Positions 1-6,372 of a stretch of 9,724 nucleotides of DNA are shown piece after piece. Within the stretch, counting starts at the first letter, position 1. The number at the start of each line of letters is the position of its first letter. The notes beneath the pieces are model-generated. The model was not told where the DNA came from. It ran no database searches and worked only from the letters and a program-made list of their open reading frames with translations. Origin of the DNA: an uncultured bacterium. GTDB lineage: Bacteria > Bacillota > Clostridia > Oscillospirales > Ruminococcaceae. The DNA lies in NCBI GenBank assembly GCA_905214265.1, contig CAJMLQ010000110.1, positions 1-9,724 of the forward strand. Reading direction: 5' to 3'. Both the position numbers and the translations under genes were made by a program.

Positions 1-2
1 TG

Positions 3-128
3 GACACGGACGGAAAGTGGTACTACCTTACTGCCAGCGGTGCCATGAAAACCGGGTGGCTTCTGGACACGGACGGGAAATGGTACTACCTTACTGCCAG
101 TGGGGCCATGAAAATTGGATGGTTCCTG
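3..128 (+). repeat. Two 63-bp tandem units encoding cell-wall-binding repeats
   Basis: Units 3-65 and 66-128 each start GACACGGACGG and are in phase with the reading frame (21 codons). By eye they differ at about nine positions, mostly silent third bases, with one K-T-G-W to K-I-G-W change. A third, diverged unit starts at 129 (GATACCGACGG). This is typical of repeat arrays that grow and shrink by recombination. Confidence 0.85.
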
Positions 129-236
129 GATACCGACGGAAACTGGTACTGCTTCTCCCTCAGCGGCATGATGTACTGTTCTGCCAGAACGCCGGACGGC
201 TATAACGTAGACACCTCCGGTAGATGGATTCGCTAA
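3..236 (+). CDS. C-terminal end of a cell-wall-binding repeat protein (partial, 5' end outside window)
   Basis: The frame is open from the window edge to a TAA at 234-236 and encodes about 77 residues. It shows two 21-residue repeats, DTDGKWYYLTASGAMKTGW followed by two hydrophobic residues, then a diverged third unit (DTDGNWYCFSLSGMM) and a tail ending DTSGRWIR. The W-Y-Y-L...G-x-M-x-T-G-W pattern is that of choline-binding/glucan-binding (CW_binding) repeats, which anchor secreted proteins to teichoic acid choline or bind cell-wall or extracellular glucans. Repeats at the C terminus are the usual arrangement, with the catalytic or adhesive part upstream; that part is missing here, so its function is unknown. 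The tail replaces usual aromatic positions with two cysteines (WYC and MYC). Being secreted, it is probably unrelated to the cytoplasmic enzyme gene that follows. The repeat assignment is firm; the ligand is inferred. Confidence 0.85.
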   Translation, partial: DTDGKWYYLTASGAMKTGWLLDTDGKWYYLTASGAMKIGWFLDTDGNWYCFSLSGMMYCSARTPDGYNVDTSGRWIR

Positions 237-241
237 GCACA

Positions 242-265
242 AAGCCCTGGCCTTGGCCGGGGCTT
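242..265. terminator. Compact GC-rich hairpin after the cell-wall-binding gene
   Basis: AAGCCCTGGCC at 242-252 pairs with GGCCGGGGCTT at 255-265: eleven pairs including one G-T wobble, so the tip must open to form a real loop. It starts six bases after the stop codon of the repeat protein, which suits a terminator. The downstream side is CCCCATATTG rather than a T-run, so it is weak by the intrinsic-terminator rule. It lies before the ribosome site of the next gene. Confidence 0.5.
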
Positions 266-292
266 CCCCATATTGTGGAAAGGTGGACAAAG

Positions 293-2239
293 ATGAATTG
301 GAGATTGATTCAAACTGGAGAGGCAGCGCCGGTTGCCTATGCTGTGGAGGAGCTTACCCGCTGCCTGCGTCGAATGGAGCCGGAGTCTCTTGTCGACCGC
401 ATCTGCCAGACCGATGCCGGCCCGCAAGCACAGGGCATCCGTGTCGGCGTGGGACTTCTGCCGCTCCCTTTTGTCGAAGATCCAGAACTGGACGACGTTA
501 TCCGCATTTCCGTCCAGGATCAAACTGGAATCATCACCGGCAGCAATCCCCGGGCCGTACTTCTGGCGGTTTACCGTTTCTTGCGGGAGCTGGGTTGCCG
601 ATTCCTTCGCCCCGGCCCGGAAGGAGAGCTTTTTCCCCGGCTGACTCAGCCTGTGCCGGCTGTAGAACTCTGTGAGGTACCTTCCTATCGCCACCGGGGA
701 ATCTGTATTGAGGGAGCAAACGCCGCTCAGAATATCGAAGACCTGATTGATTGGATGCCGAAAGCAGGTCTGAACGCCTACTTTACGCAGTTTCATTCCC
801 CCTACGGCTTTCTGAAAGGATGGTATGCCCATAAGGACAACCCTTTTCTGACACCGGAGCCATTTACGCCGGAGGATGCCCAGGGGATCTACCGGGCGTA
901 TACGTCCCAGTTGAAAAAAAGGGGGTTGCTGATCCACAGTGTGGGGCATGGCTGGACCTGCGAGCCCTTCGGCGCCAACTTGGATCATTGGGAACGCGGT
1001 GTCACCCAGCCGGAAGAAGGCTATCGTCGCCGGTTAGCCCTGATGGACGGAGAGCGAAAACTGTTCGGTTGGACGCCGGAGACAGTCTGGCCCGGGGACA
1101 CCAATCTCTGTTACTCTCAAGAGGATACGCGAAAAAAAGTTGTTGAAGCTGTCGCGGATTACTGTCGGAGCCACCCGGAAACGGATTACCTACACCTCTG
1201 GCTGGCCGATGGCATGAACAACCACTGCGAATGTCCGGATTGCGCCAAAATGCGTCCATCGGACTGGTATGTCACTCTGCTCAACGAAGTGGATCAAAAG
1301 CTCTGCGATGAGGGGCTGCCCCACCGCATCGTCTTTCTCATCTATGTAGACTTACTATGGGCTCCGGAAACCGTCTCGCTCCAGCATCCGGAGCGGTTCG
1401 TGCTGATGTTCGCGCCGATCACCCGAGAATTTCACCGTTCCTTTACGCCGGGCGCAGAGAGCACTGCTCCTCTCCTTCCCTATTCCCGGAACCGGCTGGA
1501 AATGCCGGTGCACGTGGAGGAAAACGCTGCCATGCTTCACAGCTGGCAGACAGTCTTTGCAGGAGATAGCTTCGATTATGACTATCATGGCGTGGGTGCC
1601 CATCACTGCGATCCGGGCGAAATCGAAATCGCCCACACCATGGGAAAGGACATGGCCGCCCTGCGTAGCCTTGGCCTCAACGGCATGATGAGCTGCCAGG
1701 AACAGCGGCTCTTCTTTCCCAGTGGGCTGCTGATGCAGACGATGGCCCAGACTCTCTGGAATCGGGAAAAACCTTTTACCGAAATTTGCCGCGAACATTT
1801 TCAGGCCTGTTATGGAGGCCGCTGGCAAGAGGTCCTCCAATACCTTCAGGCCATCTCGCACCTGTTCGATCTCGGATTTATACGACGGGAAAAAAAGCGA
1901 GTCGTACGAACAGAGCGGCAGGAAGCCCTGCGGAAAGTCGCGCCGCTGGCGGAGGCCTTTCTCCCAGTGATCGAGGAGGAATGCAGGCAAGCGGAATCCA
2001 TTCCCCGCAGGCGCTCCTGGGAGCTGCTGCGGGATCACGCGGCGCTGATCCGCGGAGAAGCGGAGATTCTCCTGCTGGCGCTGGATGGTCTTTCCGAAGA
2101 AGCCCGCCGTCGAGCTGAAACCCTCTGTTTGTTTCTCGCCGCCGCAGAGCACCGTCTCCAGGCGGTGCTGGATGTTTCGCGGCTGCAGGTCCGGATCCGG
2201 AAGCTCCCGGCAACGCTGGACGGCATAACGGTGGAATAG
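293..2239 (+). CDS. DUF4838 / GH67-like putative glycoside hydrolase, cytoplasmic
   Basis: This 648-residue protein resembles the DUF4838 group, which is related to alpha-glucuronidase (GH67)-type enzymes and often sits in glycan-use loci; a reaction cannot be assigned. Residues 1-110 look like the GH67/GH20-type N-terminal alpha/beta domain, including GIITGSNPRAVLLAVYRFL from residue 80 and ELGCRFLRPG after it. A DUF4838-like segment runs through residues 299-317 with DGMNNHCECPDC (cysteines C312, C314, C317), followed by S-D-W-Y-x-T-L-L-N-E. No signal peptide or membrane segment is visible, so it should act inside the cell on imported sugar. I chose ATG 293, preceded by GGAAAGGTGG, over the in-frame ATG at 224, which overlaps the preceding gene and lacks a ribosome site. 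The C-terminal third is helical and rich in E, R and L. It is upstream of, and same strand as, an oligosaccharide importer. Family call fairly confident; substrate unknown. Confidence 0.75.
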   Translation: MNWRLIQTGEAAPVAYAVEELTRCLRRMEPESLVDRICQTDAGPQAQGIRVGVGLLPLPFVEDPELDDVIRISVQDQTGIITGSNPRAVLLAVYRFLRELGCRFLRPGPEGELFPRLTQPVPAVELCEVPSYRHRGICIEGANAAQNIEDLIDWMPKAGLNAYFTQFHSPYGFLKGWYAHKDNPFLTPEPFTPEDAQGIYRAYTSQLKKRGLLIHSVGHGWTCEPFGANLDHWERGVTQPEEGYRRRLALMDGERKLFGWTPETVWPGDTNLCYSQEDTRKKVVEAVADYCRSHPETDYLHLWLADGMNNHCECPDCAKMRPSDWYVTLLNEVDQKLCDEGLPHRIVFLIYVDLLWAPETVSLQHPERFVLMFAPITREFHRSFTPGAESTAPLLPYSRNRLEMPVHVEENAAMLHSWQTVFAGDSFDYDYHGVGAHHCDPGEIEIAHTMGKDMAALRSLGLNGMMSCQEQRLFFPSGLLMQTMAQTLWNREKPFTEICREHFQACYGGRWQEVLQYLQAISHLFDLGFIRREKKRVVRTERQEALRKVAPLAEAFLPVIEEECRQAESIPRRRSWELLRDHAALIRGEAEILLLALDGLSEEARRRAETLCLFLAAAEHRLQAVLDVSRLQVRIRKLPATLDGITVE

Positions 2240-2263
2240 TGCCTCTTCTGCCACGGAACGATA

Positions 2264-2328
2264 TTTTCCAATTCGGAAAAATCAATGCAAAAAGCCCAGA
2301 AACAGGCTGTTCTCACACAATTGGAAGG
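2264..2328 (+). other. Inverted repeats in the spacer before the transporter genes
   Basis: The spacer holds TTTTCC (2264-2269) facing GGAAAA (2275-2280), and a longer-range pair TTCCAATT (2266-2273) and AATTGGAA (2319-2326), extendable by two G-T pairs. The two pairings exclude each other. They could be an operator or leader structure, but nothing identifies a binding protein, and short A/T-rich inverted repeats occur by chance. Confidence 0.25.
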
Positions 2329-2347
2329 GAAAAGCAAATATTGTGCC

Positions 2348-2377
2348 TTGAAAAGCCTATGACAATTATGCTACATT
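2348..2377 (+). promoter_or_regulatory. Candidate sigma-A-type promoter for the importer genes
   Basis: TTGAAA at 2348-2353 (five of six to TTGACA) and TACATT at 2372-2377 (four of six to TATAAT) are 18 bases apart, placing transcription start near 2384, about 65 bases before the TTG start of the first permease. The 209-bp spacer is long for a pure operon junction and contains no obvious terminator, so the hydrolase gene may also read through. The -10 match is modest. Confidence 0.4.
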
Positions 2378-2435
2378 TACAGTGCGGAGATCGAAATGTT
2401 TTGGAAAAGATGCCGCTTTCGTTTGACTTTACCAA

Positions 2436-2451
2436 GGGAGGAATTCAGTTG
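2436..2451 (+). promoter_or_regulatory. Ribosome binding site that fixes a TTG start
   Basis: GGGAGG at 2436-2441 is followed, after seven bases, by TTG at 2449-2451 in the permease frame. The frame stays open back to a GTG at 2239 and has an ATG at 2359, but neither has a comparable Shine-Dalgarno sequence, and the extra N-terminal residues do not look like this family. Confidence 0.75.
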
Positions 2452-3438
2452 GAGACCAGCGCCAAATCCGGACGCCCCATCCGGGAAAAAAATTCAGAAA
2501 AAATCCGGAAGAAAAGCCTTCTGCAGCGGCTGACCAACGAGAAGGCTCGGGAGCAATATCAGTTGTATCTCATTATGGCTCCGGTCCTGCTGCATATCTT
2601 TATCTTCTGCTATATTCCCCTTTACGGCATCCTCATCGCGTTCCAGAACTACGTTCCGGGCGCTCCATTTCTAGCCTTTGACGGCAGCGTGGAGTGGGTG
2701 GGACTGCGATGGTTCATGGAGTTTATCCAAGGGCGCTATTTTGGTCGCCTGATTCGCAACACCATGGTCATGAGTTTGATGAATTTGGTGCTGGGCTTCC
2801 CCCTTCCCATCCTTTTCGCGCTGCTACTCAATGAAGTCCGCATGCCGCGGTACAAAAAGGTGGTCCAGACGGCCAGTTACCTACCGCATTTTATTTCCAC
2901 TGTGGTCGTAGCAGGTATGGTGCTCTCCTTTATCGACACGGAGGGACTGATCAACAATATCCTAGGTGTCTTTGGCCGGGCTCCCATTTCTTTCAGCACC
3001 TCGCCCCAATATTTCTGGGGGATCTACACCATTACTGTAATCTGGAAGAGCTTCGGATGGAACAGCATCCTCTACCTTTCCTCCATGTCCTCCATTGACA
3101 GCTGCCTTTATGAAGCGGCCCGGTTGGACGGTGCCAGCCGTTTCCGGCAGATGCTTCATGTGACTCTGCCCGGGATCATGCCCACCATCACGCTGATGCT
3201 GATTTTCGCCGTAGGCGGTATCCTCAGTTCCAACACGGAACTCATCCTGCTGCTTTACAATCCCGCCACTTATGAAACGGCGGACGTCATCGGGACCTAT
3301 GTTTACCGGGACGGTCTCCAGGGCGGACGGTTCAGCTTTGGATCGGCAGTGGGTGTATTTACCAATCTGATCAACTTCCTGCTGGTATTTGCCGCCAACT
3401 TTATCTCACGGAAATGCGGCGAGAACTCGGTCTGGTAA
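2449..3438 (+). CDS. ABC sugar transporter permease, LplB/YteP type
   Basis: This inner-membrane permease would form a heterodimeric channel with the next gene product for uptake of an oligosaccharide. With the TTG start it has 329 residues, close to the family's usual 300-330. A basic N-terminal tail (R/K-rich, residues 9-34) precedes the first membrane segment, about 40-64, whose LYLIMAPVLLHIFIFCYIPL is typical of LplB proteins. About six membrane segments are expected. The EAA motif, which docks the ATPase, is E222-A-A-R-L-D-G228 and continues to T-L-P-G. It is separated from the second permease by 30 bases, so the two are surely co-transcribed. No ATPase gene is in the window; members of this class normally share a housekeeping MsmX-type ATPase. 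Family is firm, substrate is not. Confidence 0.92.
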   Translation: METSAKSGRPIREKNSEKIRKKSLLQRLTNEKAREQYQLYLIMAPVLLHIFIFCYIPLYGILIAFQNYVPGAPFLAFDGSVEWVGLRWFMEFIQGRYFGRLIRNTMVMSLMNLVLGFPLPILFALLLNEVRMPRYKKVVQTASYLPHFISTVVVAGMVLSFIDTEGLINNILGVFGRAPISFSTSPQYFWGIYTITVIWKSFGWNSILYLSSMSSIDSCLYEAARLDGASRFRQMLHVTLPGIMPTITLMLIFAVGGILSSNTELILLLYNPATYETADVIGTYVYRDGLQGGRFSFGSAVGVFTNLINFLLVFAANFISRKCGENSVW

Positions 3439-3468
3439 ACAGGCCCTCGCCTGGAAAGGAGCGCAACG

Positions 3469-4392
3469 ATGACTGTATCAGCTTCCACGCCCGCGCCCAA
3501 GCCCCATTCCCACATCCGGGAAGGCTCCCGGGCCGCAGATGTTGCAATGCTGCTGGCCACGGCCGTCATCTGCATCATCACTCTCTATCCCATGTACTAC
3601 GTATTGGTCATGTCCCTATCGTCTGCTGAGCATGTCTTGGCCATGGACGTTTATTTCTTCCCAAAGGACATCCAGTTGGATTCCTATCGTCTGATCTTTT
3701 CAGACAACGCTATGTGGCGGTCCTACGGCAACACCATTCTCTACACCGCCTCCACCACGGTGTTGCAAATCATCACCTGCTGTCTAGGTGCTTATCCCCT
3801 GACGGTATCCTATTTGAAGGGGCGGAAGTTCCTGGTGTTCTTTTTGCTAGTCCCCATGTATTTTGGCGGAGGCATGATTCCTTCCTACCTGCTAATCTCC
3901 CGCCTGGGGCTTTACAGCACCATCTGGGCCATCATCATCCCCTCGGCAGTCAACATCTGGAACTTGATTCTGGTGCGGACCTATTTCAGCAATCTGCCTG
4001 ATGCCATGCGAGAGTCAGCCTTTATCGACGGGGCCAACCACTTCCAGGTGTTGTTCCGGATCTATCTGCCTCTCTCCAAGCCTATTCTAGCGGTCATTGC
4101 CATCTATGCTATCGTAGCCATGTGGAACAGCTGGTTCTCGGCCCAACTCTATCTTCCCACCACCGACCTGCACCCCCTTCAGATGTACCTGCAGCGAATT
4201 CTGGTCCAGCAGTCAGTGGATCTGACCAAGCTTTCCTTTGAGGAATACGAAAAGGCTATGGACAAAATGTTCAGCGCCATGCAACTGAAGTACTCCATGA
4301 TCATTTTTACCACGCTACCCATTATTTTTACGTACCCATTTTTCCAAAAATACTTTATAAAAGGCATTATGGTCGGTTCTCTCAAGGGCTGA
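3469..4392 (+). CDS. ABC sugar transporter permease, YtcP/LplC type
   Basis: This is the second permease subunit of the importer, 307 residues, normal for YtcP/LplC proteins. ATG 3469 follows AAAGGAG (3455-3461) at seven bases. After a short Pro/Ala/His N-terminal tail, the first membrane segment is about residues 25-47 (VAMLLATAVICIITLYPMYY). The stretch FFLLVPMYFGGGMIPSYLL is characteristic of the family. The EAA loop is E182-S-A-F-I-D-G188, then IYLPLSKPI, with serine at the second position where alanine is commoner. The C terminus ends F-x-K-Y-F-I-K-G-I-M-V-G-S-L-K-G, the usual signature ending of this subgroup. Its place between the LplB-like permease and the binding protein matches the conserved order of such loci in Bacillus and clostridia. 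Confidence 0.93.
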   Translation: MTVSASTPAPKPHSHIREGSRAADVAMLLATAVICIITLYPMYYVLVMSLSSAEHVLAMDVYFFPKDIQLDSYRLIFSDNAMWRSYGNTILYTASTTVLQIITCCLGAYPLTVSYLKGRKFLVFFLLVPMYFGGGMIPSYLLISRLGLYSTIWAIIIPSAVNIWNLILVRTYFSNLPDAMRESAFIDGANHFQVLFRIYLPLSKPILAVIAIYAIVAMWNSWFSAQLYLPTTDLHPLQMYLQRILVQQSVDLTKLSFEEYEKAMDKMFSAMQLKYSMIIFTTLPIIFTYPFFQKYFIKGIMVGSLKG

Positions 4393-4398
4393 TCTGCT

Positions 4399-4411
4399 CC
4401 GTTGGAAACGG
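4399..4411 (+). other. Small perfect inverted repeat in the permease/binding-protein spacer
   Basis: CCGTT (4399-4403) and AACGG (4407-4411) flank GGA, seven bases after the stop codon of the second permease. The 82-bp spacer otherwise holds only the ribosome site of the next gene. A short stem here could slow decay or set the ratio of binding protein to permeases, but five pairs are weak evidence. Confidence 0.2.
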
Positions 4412-4474
4412 GCTGGCGCGCGGTCTGTTTCTGCGGACAAAGCGATTCCGACAATTTATGATGGAGGTTTTACC

Positions 4475-6154
4475 ATGAAAAAGCACTATCTGCGCACGAT
4501 CGCCTGGATTCTCGCAGCAGCGTCTGCGTCCGCCATTGCCCTCTCCGGCTGCGGCAGCCAGGAAACCAGCTCTCCCAGCAGTTCTTCCGGAAGCGTCCCC
4601 TCCAATTCTTCCGCGAGCTCCTCCCAGGCGGAGCCCATTATCCATAAGCTGCGCCTTCTGGGGGCCCATAATGGCGGCGAGATCTGGGACAACCGGGAAA
4701 ATTATGACGTCTGGGAGGTCTGGCAGGACCTTCTGGCCGAAAACGGCTTGGAACTAGATTACGAGATGGTAACCAGTGAGCAATATCCCACTGTTATCCA
4801 GACCCGGATGTCTTCCGGCAGCAACCTTCCGGATCTGGCCAACGTTTCCCCTCTGGATGACGCCATGCTACTTGGTCTGGCGAAGCAGGGCATCATTCTG
4901 GAGCTGAACGGGCTTCTGGAACAGTACTCCAACGGCAACGTCACCAAAATGTACACCGAAACCTACCCCTTCGCCAACGGCCTGGTTCTGACGCCTGAAG
5001 GACAGCGTTACTGGACCACCAACCTATACATCAAAACCTACCAGGGAGATCAGCTGGCCAATACTGGCATGACTCTCATGGTCCGGGGCGACTGGATGGA
5101 CAGCCTCCAGCTGGAAGTTCCCAAGACCCTGGACGACTTCACTGCAGTCCTCCGCACCTTCCGCGAGAAGGACGCCAATGGTTCTGGTTCTGCAGACGAG
5201 ATCTTCAATCTCAAGGTTCAGACCTTCCAGAATGGCCTTGCTCAATGCTTCGGCCTAGGCGCAGACGTGGTGTCCATTGATCCCAACAACCGGAAAGTGG
5301 TTTCTCCCTGGTACCAGGAGGGCATCCGCGAATATTTTGTCTATGTCCAAGGCCTGGTGCAGGAGGGCATCATAGACCCGGCTTTAGTCGGCTCTAATGA
5401 GGTTGCCAATCAGCGCACCGCAGAAAACAAGGTAGGCGCATTCTTCAGCTATGGCATGGACGGTTGGACCCAAAGAAAGATTGTCGATGTGGAAAATGCA
5501 CACTTCCAACCCCTGATGCCCCTGACCGGCGCCACAGAGGGCGTTACCCCCTACGCCGTGGTGGAACCGGGCGAACTGTGCTGGAACCGTTATGTCGTTA
5601 CGAAGGGCTGCAAGGATCTGGAGGGCGCCGTAAAGCTGCTGGACCTATTCTATTCGGAAGAATACCGCGATATGATGTTCTGGGGGATCGACGGCAGTTA
5701 TTCCAGTGAGACAAACGGCATTCGTTCTAAAATCAAGTACGAAGAGGGCGCCAATATTAAGGATGGCAAAACTATAGGAAACGGCGAGCAGATTTTCGGC
5801 GATTATATTCCCAATCTGCGCTATGCATTTCTGGAAGCCGAATTGGACGGCAACCGCGCGATGAAGCCCAAAGCCGTGGCTTACCAGGAGGAATTCAACT
5901 CTTACCCCAACTGGTACACCAACATGAATGGTAACTACCTGGCCGTGGCCACCGATGCAGAAGCCGAAGAAATGAGCAACCTGTCCACCGCCATCAACAC
6001 TTATTCCCAGGAGCTGTGCACCAAACTCTCTCTGGGTCAGGCTTCCTTAGAGGATTGGGACAGCTATATCGCCGAGTTTGACAAAATGGGGCTCCCTCGC
6101 CTGTTGGAAATCTATCAGACCCGGATGGAACGGTACTACGAGCTTCGCAAATAA
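4475..6154 (+). CDS. Extracellular solute-binding lipoprotein of the sugar ABC importer (LipO/YtcQ type)
   Basis: This 559-residue lipoprotein would capture the sugar outside the membrane and deliver it to the two permeases. ATG 4475 follows GGAGG (4463-4467). A signal peptide with K-K and R near the start, a hydrophobic core and the lipobox L23-S-G-C26 predicts cleavage before C26 and lipid anchoring. A Ser/Pro-rich linker covers about residues 27-52. The mature part fits the large family-1 binding proteins (about 500-560 residues) that go with LplB/YtcP permeases. Residues 233-242 (DANGSGSADE) match the EF-hand-like calcium loop known from alginate-binding AlgQ proteins, with D233, N235, S237, S239, D241 and E242 in register. 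A hairpin with a T-rich 3' side at 6212-6237 probably ends this operon. Size suggests an oligosaccharide ligand; its identity is unknown. Confidence 0.93.
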   Translation: MKKHYLRTIAWILAAASASAIALSGCGSQETSSPSSSSGSVPSNSSASSSQAEPIIHKLRLLGAHNGGEIWDNRENYDVWEVWQDLLAENGLELDYEMVTSEQYPTVIQTRMSSGSNLPDLANVSPLDDAMLLGLAKQGIILELNGLLEQYSNGNVTKMYTETYPFANGLVLTPEGQRYWTTNLYIKTYQGDQLANTGMTLMVRGDWMDSLQLEVPKTLDDFTAVLRTFREKDANGSGSADEIFNLKVQTFQNGLAQCFGLGADVVSIDPNNRKVVSPWYQEGIREYFVYVQGLVQEGIIDPALVGSNEVANQRTAENKVGAFFSYGMDGWTQRKIVDVENAHFQPLMPLTGATEGVTPYAVVEPGELCWNRYVVTKGCKDLEGAVKLLDLFYSEEYRDMMFWGIDGSYSSETNGIRSKIKYEEGANIKDGKTIGNGEQIFGDYIPNLRYAFLEAELDGNRAMKPKAVAYQEEFNSYPNWYTNMNGNYLAVATDAEAEEMSNLSTAINTYSQELCTKLSLGQASLEDWDSYIAEFDKMGLPRLLEIYQTRMERYYELRK

Positions 6155-6155
6155 G

Positions 6156-6184
6156 TTGCGCGAAGCGTCTGAAACTGGTATAAT
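6156..6184 (+). promoter_or_regulatory. Extended -10 promoter for the AraC-family regulator gene
   Basis: TATAAT at 6179-6184 is a perfect -10 box, preceded by TG one base upstream (TGGTATAAT, an extended -10). TTGCGC at 6156-6161 sits exactly 17 bases upstream as a -35. Transcription would begin near 6191, giving a leader of about 180 bases before the regulator start. The promoter begins immediately after the stop codon of the binding-protein gene and lies upstream of the terminator-like hairpin, so that hairpin would also be in the regulator's own transcript. Confidence 0.7.
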
Positions 6185-6211
6185 AATCTCAATACCTTTT
6201 CCTGACAGAAA

Positions 6212-6237
6212 ACAAAATCCGTTTCCGCGGATTTTGT
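6212..6237 (+). terminator. Intrinsic terminator-like hairpin after the importer operon
   Basis: ACAAAATCCG (6212-6221) and CGGATTTTGT (6228-6237) pair perfectly over ten bases around a six-base loop. The 3' arm carries ATTTTGT, serving as the U-rich side; the 5' side is A-rich, so it could work on both strands, though no - strand gene approaches. It most simply ends the importer transcript 58 bases past the stop codon at 6154. Since a good promoter lies upstream at 6156-6184, it may also act as an attenuator for the regulator gene. Confidence 0.65.
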
Positions 6238-6276
6238 AACTGGACAGTTTCTCTCTTGCAGAAGATGGTTAAGCGT

Positions 6277-6303
6277 CCCCGGCGGGCATTCAGCCCTCCG
6301 GGG
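6277..6303 (+). other. Second leader hairpin of the regulator gene
   Basis: CCCCGGCGGGC (6277-6287) and GCCCTCCGGGG (6293-6303) pair over ten of eleven positions, with one C-T mismatch in the middle, around the loop ATTCA. No T-run follows. It is a stable GC stem inside the untranslated leader of the AraC gene. Confidence 0.6.
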
Positions 6304-6315
6304 CTCTGCGCCGCG

Positions 6316-6342
6316 AAAAAGACCCCGTCCGAAAGGACGGGG
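6316..6342. terminator. Third leader hairpin; terminator-like when read on the - strand
   Basis: CCCCGTCC (6323-6330) and GGACGGGG (6335-6342) form a perfect eight-pair stem capped by GAAA. On the + strand it lacks a following T-run (CAGCTGCGG follows). On the - strand the stem is followed by TC and five T residues, the complement of AAAAAGA at 6316-6322, which is the form of an intrinsic terminator. It ends 15 bases before the ribosome site of the regulator, so on the + strand it would be the last structure before translation starts. Confidence 0.55.
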
Positions 6343-6372
6343 CAGCTGCGGTTTCATAAGGAGGCGGCGACA

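Noticed and set aside
224..292. Longer start at ATG 224 for the DUF4838 gene
   Set aside because: It overlaps the end of the preceding gene, translates through the hairpin at 242-265, has no ribosome site, and ATG 293 has GGAAAGGTGG just upstream.
233..988. 251-residue open frame on the - strand
   Set aside because: Antisense shadow of the same hydrolase gene; no ribosome site or family features.
1355..2254. 299-residue open frame on the - strand
   Set aside because: It lies wholly opposite the convincing DUF4838 coding frame, shows no recognisable domain, and is typical of antisense frames in GC-rich genes.
4404..4418. Catabolite-response (cre)-like sequence TGGAAACG
   Set aside because: It matches only half of the palindromic consensus and sits inside the operon, seven-odd bases past a stop codon; too weak to call.
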